DNA from: Manihot esculenta
Lineage: Eukaryota > Streptophyta > Magnoliopsida > Malpighiales > Euphorbiaceae
NCBI RefSeq assembly: GCF_001659605.2
Contig: NC_035161.2
Coordinates: forward strand, 1,612,001 to 1,676,000
Length of the DNA stretch: 64,000 bases
Reading direction: 5' to 3'
This document shows, piece after piece, positions 23,861 through 35,847 of this stretch. Under the pieces are notes generated by a model. That model was not told the origin of the DNA, searched no databases, and was given only the letters and a program-made list of their open reading frames with translations. Position 1 is the first letter of the stretch, and each line of letters starts with the position of its first letter. The translations under genes were made by a program, and so were the position numbers.

Positions 23861-26600
23861 TCCTAATAGAGTTCGACTATTCCTTTGAGGCGGAGTCTGA
23901 CCACCAAGTAAAGTAAACTTTGGTTTAGGAAGCCTCCGCCGCCTAACACCTGAACAAACAATCCGGCACAAACACGCAGCATAATATAGGTGTTCCGCAT
24001 ATTTTTTTATTTAAATTTAAATGCAATTCTTAAATATCAAACCCTTAACACGTAACATGCAGCATAAATACCTTCACCACTGTAGAACAGACAAGGGAAC
24101 TAATTATTATGTGCCCTAATAGTGGGATATTGAAGATTATGAGTTGCAAAATTTTAATGGTCCAATTAACAAATATTTTGAATTAATTTTTCAATTTAAA
24201 TTTTTAACTTCTTCTTGCAGAATCTCCAACTCCTATAATTATAGTGAATTAAAATGTAAAATAATATTATTAATATGTTTAACTAAATAACATTTGAGTT
24301 ATTAAGGAATTTTGACTTTAAATCTTAGTAGGAGCCAACAGAATTATATTCATATATATAAATATAATATTTCTAAAGTTAAATATGATGTAAGCAATTT
24401 ATTCCAAAGACTATTATTGATGATGTCCTTATATGAAATTAGCAATCCATTTTGAAGTATCCATCCACATATTGGTGGTGTTGCCTATTAGTGGGGATAT
24501 TGAAGATTATGAGTTGCTTTTGAATTTGAATTTTAACTTTCCTTTCAATGCACTCATAAACTTAGTTTGATGGTAAGTGTATCTGAATAAATATGAGAGA
24601 TTTTAGATTCTATTCCCTCTATCTTCAATTTTCAATTTAAAAAAAAGAAAAAAATCCCCAACTCCTATATTCTTATTTGAAATGATTAATTTTAAAAAAA
24701 TTTAAGAGAAATGATTTTTTCTTAATTTTTATGTTTGATAAAACTAATAAGATAAGAATTTAATTTTATTGAATTATTATGAGAATTGATTTTGAATTAA
24801 AATTAAATTCAGTTAAAATTGTCAAGATTTTGCAATAAATAATTTCATTTAACAATTTATATCAAAATTATTTATTTAATCCTTGAAAACTGCCTTTCTT
24901 TTCTTTTCTTTTATTTATTTTAATTTTAAATTTGCTTATACTTTTTAAATTAATAATTACTTTTTTTTAAAATAATATTATTTTGATTATTAATATTTAA
25001 TATATTTATAATTGATAGTAAGAAATTAATTATATTATTATACTAACTTTGGAAAAAGAGAGTTCATTTTAATTTATATTTTTTTAATGATAGAAAAATG
25101 TGAAAAATATTAATAATGGTTTTCCTAAAGTATATTCAACGTGATAAAAATTATTATTATTTGAAAGAATAAATATTTTTGTTTAATTAAAAATAATAAG
25201 AATGATGAAATGAATAAATTAATTTAAATTTATTATTAATTTATTTAAAATAAAAGAATTTAATTCAAGTAAATAATTTGATTTAGCAAAGTTAAAATAT
25301 GACGTAAGCAATTTATTCCAAAGACTATTATTGATGATATCCTTATATGAAACTAGTAATGAATGTGGGTTGGCATTATGAATTATAAAAGTTAGATAAG
25401 GGGCCATCTCCATTGCACAGTAAAGAGAATGATGAAGCGTATCTTCCACTCAAATCACTGTCCTAAAATTTCTGCCACAAAAAATTCAATTAAAGCTTCT
25501 TTGAAAGAATTTCAAGTACTCGATGGTCAAACCACTCTGCTGCTCCCACATGCAATCATTCTATAAGCAATTCTCATCCTAAACAAAATTAAAAGCCAAC
25601 AATAAGATGTATTGGAGAAATATAAGCAAATGCTTTTGCATTAATTTAAAGGAAAAATTCCTTACTTTGTTTAGGAGAGGAAGCCTAGTTTTGTCTGTTT
25701 CTTGTAATAACTAAGGAAGGTGGGTTGGCCTCTTCAATTTCAACAGAAAAAGAGAGGCGGAGAGAGCTTGCCGCTTTATTGAGTTTCAACTTTCATCATT
25801 GAACCTTCGAAAAGAATTTCCACTAATATTTTGTCCACTGCTTAGTTCATTTAAAAAAAAAAAAAAACAAGAAAAGAATGAAAAAGAAACACCCACTTCT
25901 TTAAAAAATAAAAAATTAATTGATTGATTAAGTTTGGTATCTAAGTAAACTAAGCACCTGAGATTGCTGCACATGAGTCGAAACTGATTGGTTGATCAAA
26001 GTTGTTCAGAATACTTAAAGAATCATATGATTTTGGGAGTGGTAGAAGGAGAGGAATCTGCAAACAAATACAAAATTGTTTCTCAGAGTTTTTCATTAAT
26101 TATGGATTTAATTTTTTTTTTAAATAAGTGTGGTTTTATAATTTCAATATTTTATTAAATATTCTTTTTTCTCCTTTTTCCTATAAATGAAATATTAATT
26201 ATTTTCATACTATATTTTATTGAAGAATAATGTAATATTTTTATATCTATTTTTATTAAAATTTAATATATTTACAGGTTTTTAAAAGATTTAAATAATT
26301 TATAATAAAAAATAAAGAGAGTCAAGTAGTATCACATACTATATTTAAGGGGTGACCAATATTTAATTTAAATTAAAATAATTGATTGAATTGATAAATT
26401 TTAAAAATTTAATTTAATTTTATATTTTAACTCAATTTGGTTTTAAATTTATTAAAAATTAATGATTTTAATTTAATTTAATTTTAAATTTAAAAATTTT
26501 ATTTAAATTAAATCAAACATACTGAATATAATGCTATTTCGTTTAATAATTTTCTAATCTAAAAGATGTGGGTATGAGCTTCAATCTCAAACCACTCTCA
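23861..26600. other. AT-rich intergenic DNA with local direct repeats
   Basis: No gene seen. Two repeats stand out. A ~75-bp segment around 'gcaatttattccaaagacta' occurs at 24373-24450 and 25287-25357 with few differences. A ~30-bp segment 'gatattgaagattatgagtt' occurs at 24126 and 24495. The rest is low-complexity A/T with long poly-A and poly-T. Confidence 0.6.
24373..25357. repeat. Duplicated ~75-bp block, 0.9 kb apart
   Basis: Both copies read 'aagttaaa.tatga.gtaagc' and continue through 'ctattattgatgat.tccttatatgaaa.tag'. They are in direct orientation; no element structure between them was recognised. Confidence 0.8.
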
Positions 26601-26627
26601 CCTTCCATTTTTCTCTGGTCTAATAGG

Positions 26628-27090
26628 AGTGAGCAGTATTTGATTTAAATTAAAAATTTTAATTAAATTGAAATAATTTAAAAATTCAGTTTAATTTTTT
26701 ATTCATTTCAATTCGATTCGGTTTTTATTTTTAAAAATTTAAATTATTTCGATTCAGTTTGATTTTGATCAGAAAAAATTAAAAAAATTAAACCGAATCG
26801 ATTTAGTGATAATTATATATTATTTTTAATCATATAGAGAGATTATATTTTAAAATATTAAAAATAAAGAATAAAAAATAAAAAAAATTATTAAAAATTT
26901 AAATTGATTAAACCGAATCGAATCAAATCAAATCATATTAATTCAATTTGATTCGATTTTTAATTAATATTAATTTAATTTAATTTTTAATTAAAATAAA
27001 TTGAATTCGATTTTTATAAATATTAAAATTTTAAATTTTAATTTATTTAATTTAATTTAACTTTAAATCAAACTCATCAAATTTTCGCCA
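26628..27090 (+). repeat. MITE-like repeat copy 1 ('gagcagtatttg' family)
   Basis: Starts 'agtgagcagtatttgattta' and continues through 'ttcgattcagtttgattttg' and 'aaaccgaatcgatttag'. The same sequence in the opposite orientation lies at 32095-32390, and a weaker relative begins near 26343 (ggtgaccaatatttaattta). Non-coding, AT-rich, with internal complementary 'accgaatcgaat' and 'attcgattcggt' words. Confidence 0.65.
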
Positions 27091-27099
27091 TGGGAAACG

Positions 27100-28509
27100 G
27101 AGCTCAGTTATATCGGGCTCAGTTACATGGAATGAAATTATTGCTTACTTTAAAACTCATAAATTACGCGTTAGTCGACTTTCCTTTTTTAATTTTTTTT
27201 AAAAATCTTTCCTGAGATAAAAACAGGATTGATCATTGACAATCATGTAAATCATGGATTGGGATGGAAGATCGCCGCATGGTGGAGTTAATGCCACGTT
27301 TGCGTTCCCAACTAATGAGCGTGTCCCTTGCATGCTCACCGCAAATCTGTAATCCAGTTATCCTTGTTTTGCTTTCTTTGTACACAATCAATTTTGAAAA
27401 GAGTGAAATGCTACTTAATTGCTGATTTTATAGTCATTTCATAAATTATGTCCAAGTTATTATTATTGATCTATAAATTAACCAATAAAAGTATATTAAC
27501 TTATTTTAACGGCAAAATGTGTATAAAATTATTAATTTATTATATAACACATATAATTTCAGCCATCACAGAATTTCTTTTATCAAATTTTCTTTTTGAT
27601 CCGATACATATTTATCATAATTAATCTTAGTCTAATTAAAAATTCATTAAAAAAATGGCAAAATTTCACTTTAGTCCATGTAGAAAATATTTGACCATCA
27701 TACTAATTTATACCAAAATTTCTTTTCATTAAGTTCATCACATATTCAATTATATCATATTCACTTCAACTCAAATTCAATTCATTCAATTCAAAGTCAC
27801 TTGATATACTAAAATTCACTTCAAATATAATTGAAAATTTCCATTTAAATTCAACATAATTAAGCATAAACATCGTTTTTTCAAAATTCTATTCTAATTA
27901 ATCTTTTTTTTCTCTTTTTTTATCACTCCTTTTTCTCCTTAATTTCGATTGAAATTCCTAAACTTCCTTCAATTTAACCTTGACCAAACATAATCAAATA
28001 AACCAATTCAAATCAATTATCCCATGAAAAAGCAAGTAGAAATGATAAAAAAAAAATAATTATATATCAAAGTCCCCATCATACCATTAATTTTTCTATA
28101 CTTTAGCACTATTCACCTAAACCTTAACTTGAAAGTTCTCCTTAGTTTTTCTTCCTTGAATTTTTTTACTAAAAAAGCGGTTTAGGTAAAATAAGGATTT
28201 AATTTAGTGTAGGCACTAGGGAAAATTTGGTGGTAAAAAGAAGAAAAGAATATGAAGAATATACAGGGGAGGAAAGATGATGAAACTCTCTTGAATTGTG
28301 TAGATTTAAGACTTATTTGAATGGTTTTGTCTAATGTCTTAGATTAATTTCTAGTGAAAATATCTTAATTTCTAAATTTTACCCAAATCTCTTGCTATTT
28401 GAACATTGACCCATAATCTTTTTATTTTTATATATTTTACCCGCTTCTTTATCCATTTGATCAACCTCACCCTCGCTAACTTTGACTAAAGTCAAACTAT
28501 GGCATATTT
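27100..28509. other. AT-rich intergenic DNA
   Basis: No coding region, RNA gene or element ends were recognised. A short non-repetitive patch at 27230-27360 (aatcatggattgggatggaa) has more balanced composition but no open frame. Confidence 0.5.
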
Positions 28510-29610
28510 TGTAACATCCCTTATCTTGTCCAAATATAGACCTAGCAAGGATTGCCACAAGTTATATTTTCTTAGACATTTCAAAACTAAACCATGTATT
28601 TAATATTTATAATTATTAAGTTATTAGATAGTTCATGTATATTTCATGATATGAGTAAGGTAAATGTGAAATAATTTAAACTAAACATTTTGGTAGAATT
28701 TCCTATATTTTATCAACATCTTACCCCTGTGGTACATGTGAAAAACACATCTACAATTATATTCTCATCAATCATTTGATTTTATATAAAAAACACATGT
28801 ATATTTCATTTAATTAAGTTCTCAGCTCTTATAAGTGTATAGTTGGATTGTCAGTTAGATGAGAGAAAAATTGTATTTGTATGACACAGACTGCCAAACC
28901 ATGTGGTCTGGGGTTGAATAATGTATTTGTATAATTCAGAAGCCTAGAAACTATGTGATATATGATATACCGAAAATATCATATCATGTACCCCATTAGG
29001 GTGCAGTACTGATAAACTATATATGACATACCACACCCTTATTCTGTTTATAACTACTATCAAGTTTACGAAGGTTAGTATCTTTAATTCAATGTATTAA
29101 ATTGTTTAAAGTAAATGCATATATCATTTGAAGTCATTTCAAGTAATTTTTCAAACACATATATCATATACCAATGTTAACAAGATGAGAAATTTATAGT
29201 AAATAGTGCACAACTTTATCGACTTAGCACTTCAAATAGTGCATTAAATCAATTCAAATTTTATATTTCATACCTCTAATTAGTATAGAATGGTAAGTTT
29301 AACTCAGCTCATAATGCACAATAAGTTTGGCAGGCAAGCATACGCATAAAGCAAGCACATATGTAATTCTCACGAATTAAGCAAGCATGTTAATTTTTGT
29401 GCAATCTATTTTGAGGGGGTTGCATTCTATCCAACTTTTCCTTAAATTTTCAAACATCTTTTGAACAGAAAGAGACGTCAATTTCTTCATGAAAAATGTT
29501 TTCTTTGCAACCTTCTCAAAAGTATTAATACTAATCTATTCCAGATTACTAGTTTTCTAACCCTACAATGATTGAGTCGTGCACGCAATTGCATATAGAG
29601 TCGAACTTTT
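28510..29610 (-). repeat. LTR-like fragment related to the chromovirus family
   Basis: Begins TGTAACATCCCTTATCTTGT, like the plus-strand start of the LTRs at 15209 and 21820, and about 0.9 kb on contains 'gggttgcattctatccaactt', which parallels 'aggttgcgttctactcacct' in those LTRs at 16209. The remaining sequence is too diverged to align by eye and no target duplication was found. Confidence 0.45.
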
Positions 29611-29617
29611 CCTCATT

Positions 29618-29860
29618 CACTATAAAATTAATGGTATTTCTCGGCGGTTGCACAGAAGCGATTTTTTCAATTGCCTCATGAAGTTGATCTTACCCATTTT
29701 AAGGGAAATTTTAAAAGGCGGTTGTTAAGAACGCCTCTCCTACTAGTAGCGTGAAGAAAAGGCGATCGATATCCGCCTCATCATTTTAAAATTTTTTATT
29801 TAAAGCTCACTAAAAAACCATGTTGTGTGACTCTAGATAACTATTATTTTTTCATTTGTC
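29618..29860 (+). mobile_element. CACTA-like transposon end
   Basis: CACTATAAAATTAATGG starts at 29618, followed by sub-terminal GC-richer words: 'ggcggttgcacagaagcg', 'aaggcggttgttaagaacgc' and 'ctcctactagtagcg'. Plant CACTA elements typically start CACTA and carry such sub-terminal repeats. The matching end (…TAGTG) was not found, so this is at most a truncated end. Confidence 0.4.
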
Positions 29861-29870
29861 TTCATGAAGA

Positions 29871-30167
29871 ATGCGCACACGCTATTCATTGATACCTCGG
29901 GAGTATTTGGATACCTCCATTTATCATATTAGGGCTCTCCTCCGTACTGAGAGGATCGTTCTCCCCATTCCTCCTCCATCGTGTTTGATCAACCCTCAGC
30001 ATGATCGTAGCTTGGTCTTTTTCGTCAAGCAACATGATTTTAGTTTGACTTTCCCTTTTTCTCCCTTCTTCATCGAGGTTTTTCGCTGTTTCGGAGTTAC
30101 CCCTCGCATGCTCTCACCCAACTCCATCCTTTTCATGTGCTCTTTCGAGTCCGTCAGCCTGTGCTGA
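29871..30167 (+). pseudogene. Second 'putative gypsy type transposon' domain fragment
   Basis: The frame contains FPFSPFFIEVFRCFGVTPRM followed by LSPNSILFM, matching the same domain pattern as the fragment at 13122 (F.L..F…VLR….LHPN.WR.L). About 98 residues are open and upstream/downstream frames are broken. It is probably part of one element with the repeat at 31377-32080, later interrupted by the truncated LTR. Confidence 0.5.
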
Positions 30168-30399
30168 GGCTTTACTCCCTCTACTGCCCTATTTTCCACC
30201 TTCTTTCGTCTGGTCAGGGCCCGTTAGGGATTTTATTATTTTGCTCCCCCAGGAGGCTTATCTATCTTCTCGGGGTATAAGGATTCCATAAAGGGTTGGG
30301 TTGAAGGTTTTGTGGTGGTGGAGCTGAAGGAAGGCTCCAGGATAACCTAGGAGGTAGACCTCTCCTAAAGGGATGTGCCTCCAGGTTGTAATGAATAGC

Positions 30400-31376
30400 G
30401 TATGATCAGCAGTGAGTTAGCTGCTCCAAAGTCAGTTGAGTATCAGCCAGAGGTGAGTGGAACTAAACTAATCTTTTATTTTGAGAAATCAAATGTTTTA
30501 AGCATGTACATGCATCATGATATATAATAGATTGTTTGCATTAGAATTCACGAATATGACGCATTGCATTATTCATTGTGGGTGTGGATGGACAACAGGA
30601 CGACCCATTAGCCCTCTAGATATTATGTTATGTAATAGAAGTCCTGAGGAGTTCCACCGAGGGCCGGGCACAGAGTATAGGAAAGACTAGGTGAGGCCTG
30701 CACTATGCCCCTGGCACAGAGCTTATGTATGTAATAGAAGTCCTGAGGAGCTCCATCGAGGGCCGGGCACAGAGTAGAGGGATTTTTGGGTCAGTCCATC
30801 CGTGATGTGAATTGTTTGTGCTGTGATGCATTTCACGAAAGTATATGTTTAATTAAACTGTTTATACTGTTCTGCTCACTGGGATCTTGTAGCTCACCCC
30901 TTTTCCCTAACCCCCAGGTTTGCAGGGTCAGAGATAGCAGGAAGTCAGCAAGGGTAATGATTATGTCTTGTAATAGAGTTTTAGTGGACATGTAATGTGA
31001 TGTAATGTAAAGTAATGTAATGAGGATTAGTATTGTGCTTGGCCCTAATGTCTATTGTAATCCCTTTTTGTACATGATCTTTATGTTAATGTTTTTAATG
31101 ATGAGATATGTTGAACCAGACTTGACATATGAGATGTTGACCCAACTGGAGCATTTGATGAGGGCTCCAGTAAGGGGTTTTATGTTTACAGTTATGGTGC
31201 ATGCACAGGTCAAGCTTGGTATATGTGAAAAGTTTAAAATTTTTATGAAAATGTATGATCATGTATAGGATTTTATCTGGTACACAGTATGTATAGTAGG
31301 CTTGTTACGGGTCCCGGCGACCTTAAGTAGATCTGGATCCTAGCGCCGGTAGCGGTCCGGTTTTCGGATCGTTACA
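30400..31376 (+). repeat. Truncated LTR of the chromovirus family, plus orientation
   Basis: Reverse complement of the LTR ends at 15209/21820. It contains 'cagccagaggtgagtggaac' (about 30444), a 'gagggccgggca' repeat and 'cttgttacgggtcccggcga', and ends 'cggatcgttaca' at 31376. Only the part after the GC-rich repeat cluster is present. No target duplication, PBS or internal region adjoins it. Confidence 0.75.
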
Positions 31377-32080
31377 GGGTGGCTCTAGGTATATTCCCTG
31401 CCGAGCTCGGTGAGGGATTAAACAGTACTGGTGGTGGGTTGGAGGGGGTTGTAGGACTAGAGAAAGAGAACTGCTGACCTTTTTGAGCAGAGCTCAGGTC
31501 ATTCAGGGTGTTATTGACATGGTTTTCGTTGTGGTTTGTCATGTAAATCTCAGTGGGTATTACGACAATGAAACTCCGGTAATGAGAAGATCTCCTTCGG
31601 TTCCTACAGACGGTGCTAATTGATATTCTGAGATCTACAAAATAGGGTTTACAGTATGTGTGTAAGCTTGACTAAGGAAGATCACGTCCCTCCTCTTTAT
31701 CCCTTTTCCTTTTGTCCTCTAGTGACATATAACTGCCTTTCTGCTACAGTGCTACTTATCTCTGTCGCTCAGGTCGTACGTACGGATGGGTTAGAGCACC
31801 TTTCCACGCCAGGCAGCTATTTAATTCCCTCCCGGCGCCGCATGCTGGTGGGGTTGTGAAGTGACTGGGCCGACTATTCTCCTTCACGTCATATCACCGT
31901 GCTAGGTTATCTCCTATTGGACCTGCGCTCATGACTGATCCGGCCTGCCCCACGTATCCGGGCTAGGGCCTGCGATATTGGGTCGGTCTTTTTGAGGATG
32001 GCTTGATGGGTTTTGGGCCTGTGTTCTTCTTTAGGATCCCGCCTCACCTCCAGGTGTAGGAAGTCCGGAGGTCATCAGAC
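31377..32080 (+). repeat. Dispersed retroelement-like repeat, copy 1
   Basis: A comparatively GC-rich non-coding stretch with 'tgaaactccggtaatgagaa' and ending near 'gtccggaggtcatcag'. Its second half (31675-32075) matches 38640-39045 in order: 'gtgac.taactgcc', 'gctac...atgccacttgtctct', 'cag.cagctatttaatt', 'ttgataggttttgggtc', 'gtcat..ga.ttctt'. It looks like an LTR or untranslated end of a non-autonomous retroelement. Type uncertain. Confidence 0.5.
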
Positions 32081-32094
32081 TTTTTAATAGATTT

Positions 32095-32390
32095 TTTATT
32101 TTTTATACTTTATTTTTAGTATTCTTACATATAAGTGAAATATTTCAACCTTGATTATGTTCTAATCTCTTAATATTATAAAAAATAATATATTATTATT
32201 ACTAATTGATTCGGTTTGATTTTTTTAATTTTTTATGATCAAAATCAAACCAAATAGAAATAATCAAAATTTTTGAAACTAAAAATCGAACTAAATCAAA
32301 ATGAATAAAAAAATAAATCAAAATTTTGAATTAATTTAGTTCGATCGATTTTTTCAATTTGAACCAAATACTGCTCACTTCTAGACATAT
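32095..32390 (-). repeat. MITE-like repeat copy 2 (inverse of 26628)
   Basis: Ends 'accaaatactgctcacttct', the reverse complement of the start of the copy at 26628. The middle ('ttgattcggtttgatttttt', 'atgatcaaaatcaaaccaa') also matches it in reverse. AT-rich and non-coding. Confidence 0.65.
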
Positions 32391-32582
32391 GCAAGCAGGA
32401 AATTTTAGTTAGTATAATTTTTAAAATAAAAATACAATATTATTATTATTATTATTGCTCAAATAAAATTGTGTTGTGGTTAGTCATTCTGCAAAAATGT
32501 AAAAAAAGAATGTGAAGTAGTTAGCATTTATAACAGTCACTCTAACACTCAAGTTAGTAAATTGAAAAAAGAATATTTATAA

Positions 32583-34045
32583 GGAATTGCTTAGAATTCA
32601 AGAGTAGTTATATAATAATTATGTACTTTGACCTCTGCAATTATTGACTTTATATTGTAAGAAAATGAAATTAATTATCACAACTCTTGAAAATTCGAGT
32701 GGTACTGACTAATTAATAGGGGATCCCATGATTATAAGCTAATTGATAGAGATTTGTTATATTATTTCTACTAACGGTAATTCTATATAAAAACTCAATT
32801 TATTCAAAAAAGAGCGAGTTTTAATAAAAAAATCGAATGTTATAGTATTTAAATACTTATTTTCACGATGAGACTATATATTGATTTATTAGACTCTTAC
32901 GGGATGAGACTTTATATTGATTTATTAGACTCTTACGGCATAACTCTATCTGTATTATAAGACTTACTTTGATCGATTACAGTATTATATCCATTATTAT
33001 TAGAAACCTGACCCAACGTTTACAAAAGCAAGTTTCTAAAATTGAGCCACATAAAAATTGCTCAGATAAGCTATGTATGCTATGAAATAAAAACACGCAG
33101 AGATATCTTTTTCAATACCCATAACAAATTAAATTCTGTGTATTGGGAAATAAAGTGGTCGGAAGAGAGGCTATGATTTAATATATTGTGCGCATTTTAT
33201 CGTATTGCAACTTAGAATAACGTCAAATGATGTTTTGGTTTCATGGGGCTCACCTTCATTATGCCCTAACCTTTCATTAGCCAACCATTCAATTATATAA
33301 ATAAAAGTCCCTCTTTTTTTATATATAAAATTTCCATTTGTGTGGCTGTGGCTGTTGCTGTAAATAAAGAAAAAAAAAAAGAAGAGCTTTTTTAAATTAT
33401 TTAATTTTGTTATAATTATTTTTTTAGCAGTATGCTATTTAATTATTAATTTATTTAATTTCATTATTCAAATGATTATTGATAAATGAATGTATAAATT
33501 TTAAATTATAACAACTTTATTGCCGTTTACTTTTTTAAGGGAAAAACGGCAAGGTAAAGATTTCAGTAGTGGGTATAAATAAATGGAAAAGTACATGAAA
33601 TATTGTTAGTTTATTACAGCTCTTGTGGTTGAGTTTAAAGTAAAATTGTGCAGCACCTAGGCTTAAAATAGCAACGGATCCAATATATTTTAATATTCTA
33701 ATCGAATTTTAATAAAAAGTATTTAAATAATTATAATTAAATTATATTTAAATTAAAAAAGGAGGAATATAAAGAACGGTTTAAAATTCAAGAGTAATTA
33801 TATAACAATTATATATTTTAATTTCTGTAATAATTAAATTTTATATTATAAAAAAATAGAATTAATTATTATAATTTTTTAAAATTTAAGTGGTATCGAC
33901 TAATTAATTAAACAATTATAAACTAATTGATAGATATATGTAATTCTATAAAAACTGATCTATTTAAAAAAGAGCGAATTTTAATAGAAAATCAAATGAT
34001 ATAGTATTAAAATTTTTTTTTCATGATAAAATTTTATATTGACTT
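32583..34045. repeat. ~290-bp direct repeats 1.2 kb apart
   Basis: The block at 32583-32897 recurs at 33777-34045: 'attcaagagta.ttatataa.aattat', '.aattaattat.a.aa.t.tt..aaattc', 'aagctaattgatagagat' / 'aaactaattgatagatat', and 'aaaaaagagcga.ttttaata'. They are diverged but in the same order and orientation. The 0.9 kb between has no recognised coding sequence. They could be LTRs of a small (TRIM-like) element or a segmental duplication. Confidence 0.6.
32867..32938. repeat. Two tandem copies of a 36-bp unit
   Basis: The unit GATGAGACTATATATTGATT… through 'agactcttacgg' starts at 32867 and again at 32903 with one base difference. Confidence 0.9.
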
Positions 34046-34059
34046 AATTTTTAATTATA

Positions 34060-34560
34060 TTGATAATAAATTCAAATATTATTAATATAAATTATATTTA
34101 AATTTAAATATTTTAATTTTCATAAATAATCTACCCATTTACATCCCTGCACAAAGTCACATTTGAACATCCAAACATAATAATCCTATGAAGCGATGCT
34201 TTCGTAAAGTTCGTATAAATAATGTTTTCTTTGTATTTTATGATTCATTATTGTGGAAGATGATGCTTTGTTTAATAAATAATTGTGTTTGGGCCAATAG
34301 TGGAATTTTTATTTTAATAATTAAGTAGATGAAAAGGATGGCGTGACAGATCATGTCCAAAGCTTTTGAGGTGATCATGTGCTCATACTTCGATCACACG
34401 GCATATGTTGCATCTGTGAGGAATGCAATTCGAAGGTGCAAAGTAACTCTAACATCATTGAAGTAAAAAAAGGCTGTTGAGAATATGATGGGATGGGCAT
34501 TGACTTTCTTCACAACATGACATTGAAGGCCTCGTTTTATGTATTTAAACAACTGAAACA
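34060..34560. other. Upstream region of the NIP5;1-like gene
   Basis: Non-coding. The composition becomes less AT-biased after 34320, as expected for a promoter. A possible TATA element (tatgtatttaaac) lies at about 34535, followed by a CT-rich stretch (ctccttcttcttccttac) typical of plant transcription starts. Confidence 0.4.
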
Positions 34561-34796
34561 TTAATGGTTTTTGTGCATCTCCTTCTTCTTCCTTACAATT
34601 CTACACTCTGTCCTTAGCTTGTTTCTCTCTTGCTTTCATTTCCAAGATCTCTTCGCTTTTGTTAAACTAGATTGTTGTCTTTGCTTCGTTTTGAAAATCA
34701 GCTAGATGTTTCTTGATTTCTGCATTCACACAGTGTATTGATTTTGTTTTCTTGAAGCTGGATCGGTTCATTACCATTGTTCCTTAACCATAACAT

Positions 34797-34980
34797 TATA
34801 AAAGCCTTTCAATTATGTAAGTCTCGTATTCCCTGTCTGCTTCGGACAAATCCTCAAAAAAAAAAAAAAAAAACTCTTTTTTTTTTAAATCTGTAGTCAC
34901 GTAGAGTTAATCTGGCTTGCTTCGTTTCTGTTCTTCCTTAGCGGCACATCTATAAAAGCCTAGAAAACATGTAATTTTGT
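34797..34980 (+). promoter_or_regulatory. Duplicated module TATAAAAGCC-N8-ATGTAA in the NIP5;1 leader/promoter
   Basis: TATAAAAGCC occurs at 34797-34806 and 34951-34960, and ATGTAA at 34815-34820 and 34969-34974. Both pairs are exactly 154 bp apart, and each module is followed by 'caaat.c.caaaaaaaa'. AUGUAA is the start-stop minimal uORF which, in Arabidopsis NIP5;1, causes boron-dependent ribosome stalling and mRNA decay. TATAAAA could also be a core promoter, in which case one or both uORFs would lie outside the mRNA. The first ATGTAA reads AT|GTAAGT and overlaps a splice donor consensus. Confidence 0.6.
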
Positions 34981-35128
34981 TTCTTGTCTCTGTAGCTCAA
35001 ATTCCCAAAAAAAAAAAAAAAGTATTTCGTCAATAGTTTCTTAAAATTTCTAGTAAATCCTAACCGTTAGCGGTCCTGGATAAGAACAAGATCACCGTGT
35101 AGGTAAACCGTTAAAAAAACGTCAAATC

Positions 35129-35134
35129 ATGTAA
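35129..35134 (+). promoter_or_regulatory. AUGUAA minimal uORF in the NIP5;1 5'UTR
   Basis: ATGTAA in the context 'caaatcatgtaacatcgtcc' lies 113 bp upstream of the NIP start codon. Of the three copies it is the one most surely inside the mature leader. By analogy with Arabidopsis NIP5;1 it should reduce translation and mRNA stability when boron is high; that is inferred, not shown here. Confidence 0.7.
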
Positions 35135-35215
35135 CATCGTCCCATTCCCAGCTATCATCTAAAATTTCAAAAAAAAAAATTTTTTTGCTTGAATTAGATA
35201 TTAAAGTATAGAAAA

Positions 35216-35239
35216 AAGAGAGAGAGAGAGAGAGAGAGC
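35216..35239 (+). repeat. (GA)n tract just upstream of the NIP start codon
   Basis: About eleven GA repeats end three bases before the ATG. GA/CT tracts are common in plant 5'UTRs. Confidence 0.9.
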
Positions 35240-35241
35240 AA

Positions 35242-35788
35242 ATGCCGGAAAACGAGACAGGGACACCAACAGCATCGGCGCCGGCGACGCCAGGGACGCC
35301 GGGAGGGCCGCTGTTTCCTTCACTGAGGATAGATTCACTATCCTATGATCGAAAGTCAATGCCGAGATGCAAGTGCTTGCCAGTTAATGCTCCAACTTGG
35401 GGTCAACCCCACACGTGCTTCACTGATTTCCCTTCACCGGATGTCTCTCTTACCCGCAAGGTATCTCTTCTCTTCCTTCTCTCTCACTTTGTTAATTTTT
35501 TCACATTAGAATATTGTTTTATTTTTTTATTTTTTAAATTCCGCAGCCTTTATATACATAACTAGAGTAACCAATGGGGAAATTTTTGTACATTTTCTGA
35601 ATAAATAAATAAATTATAATAAATCACATATTTAAATTTAAATTAAATTAATAAAATATTGCAGTTTTAACTCATAAGCGCTCACTGATTTAGCTTTACT
35701 CAGTGATGATAGTAAATTCATGTCACTTGGACACAACACTTTTTATTTATTTTGACAAAGTCGGAGAAACACTCCTTAAGGTTGACTT

Positions 35789-35847
<59 letters not shown>

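Noticed and set aside
35461..35565. Extension of NIP5;1 exon 1 to the stop at 35565
   Set aside because: The frame after 35460 is intronic (GTATCT donor) and lacks aquaporin similarity; joining to 36795 restores the conserved KLGAEF.
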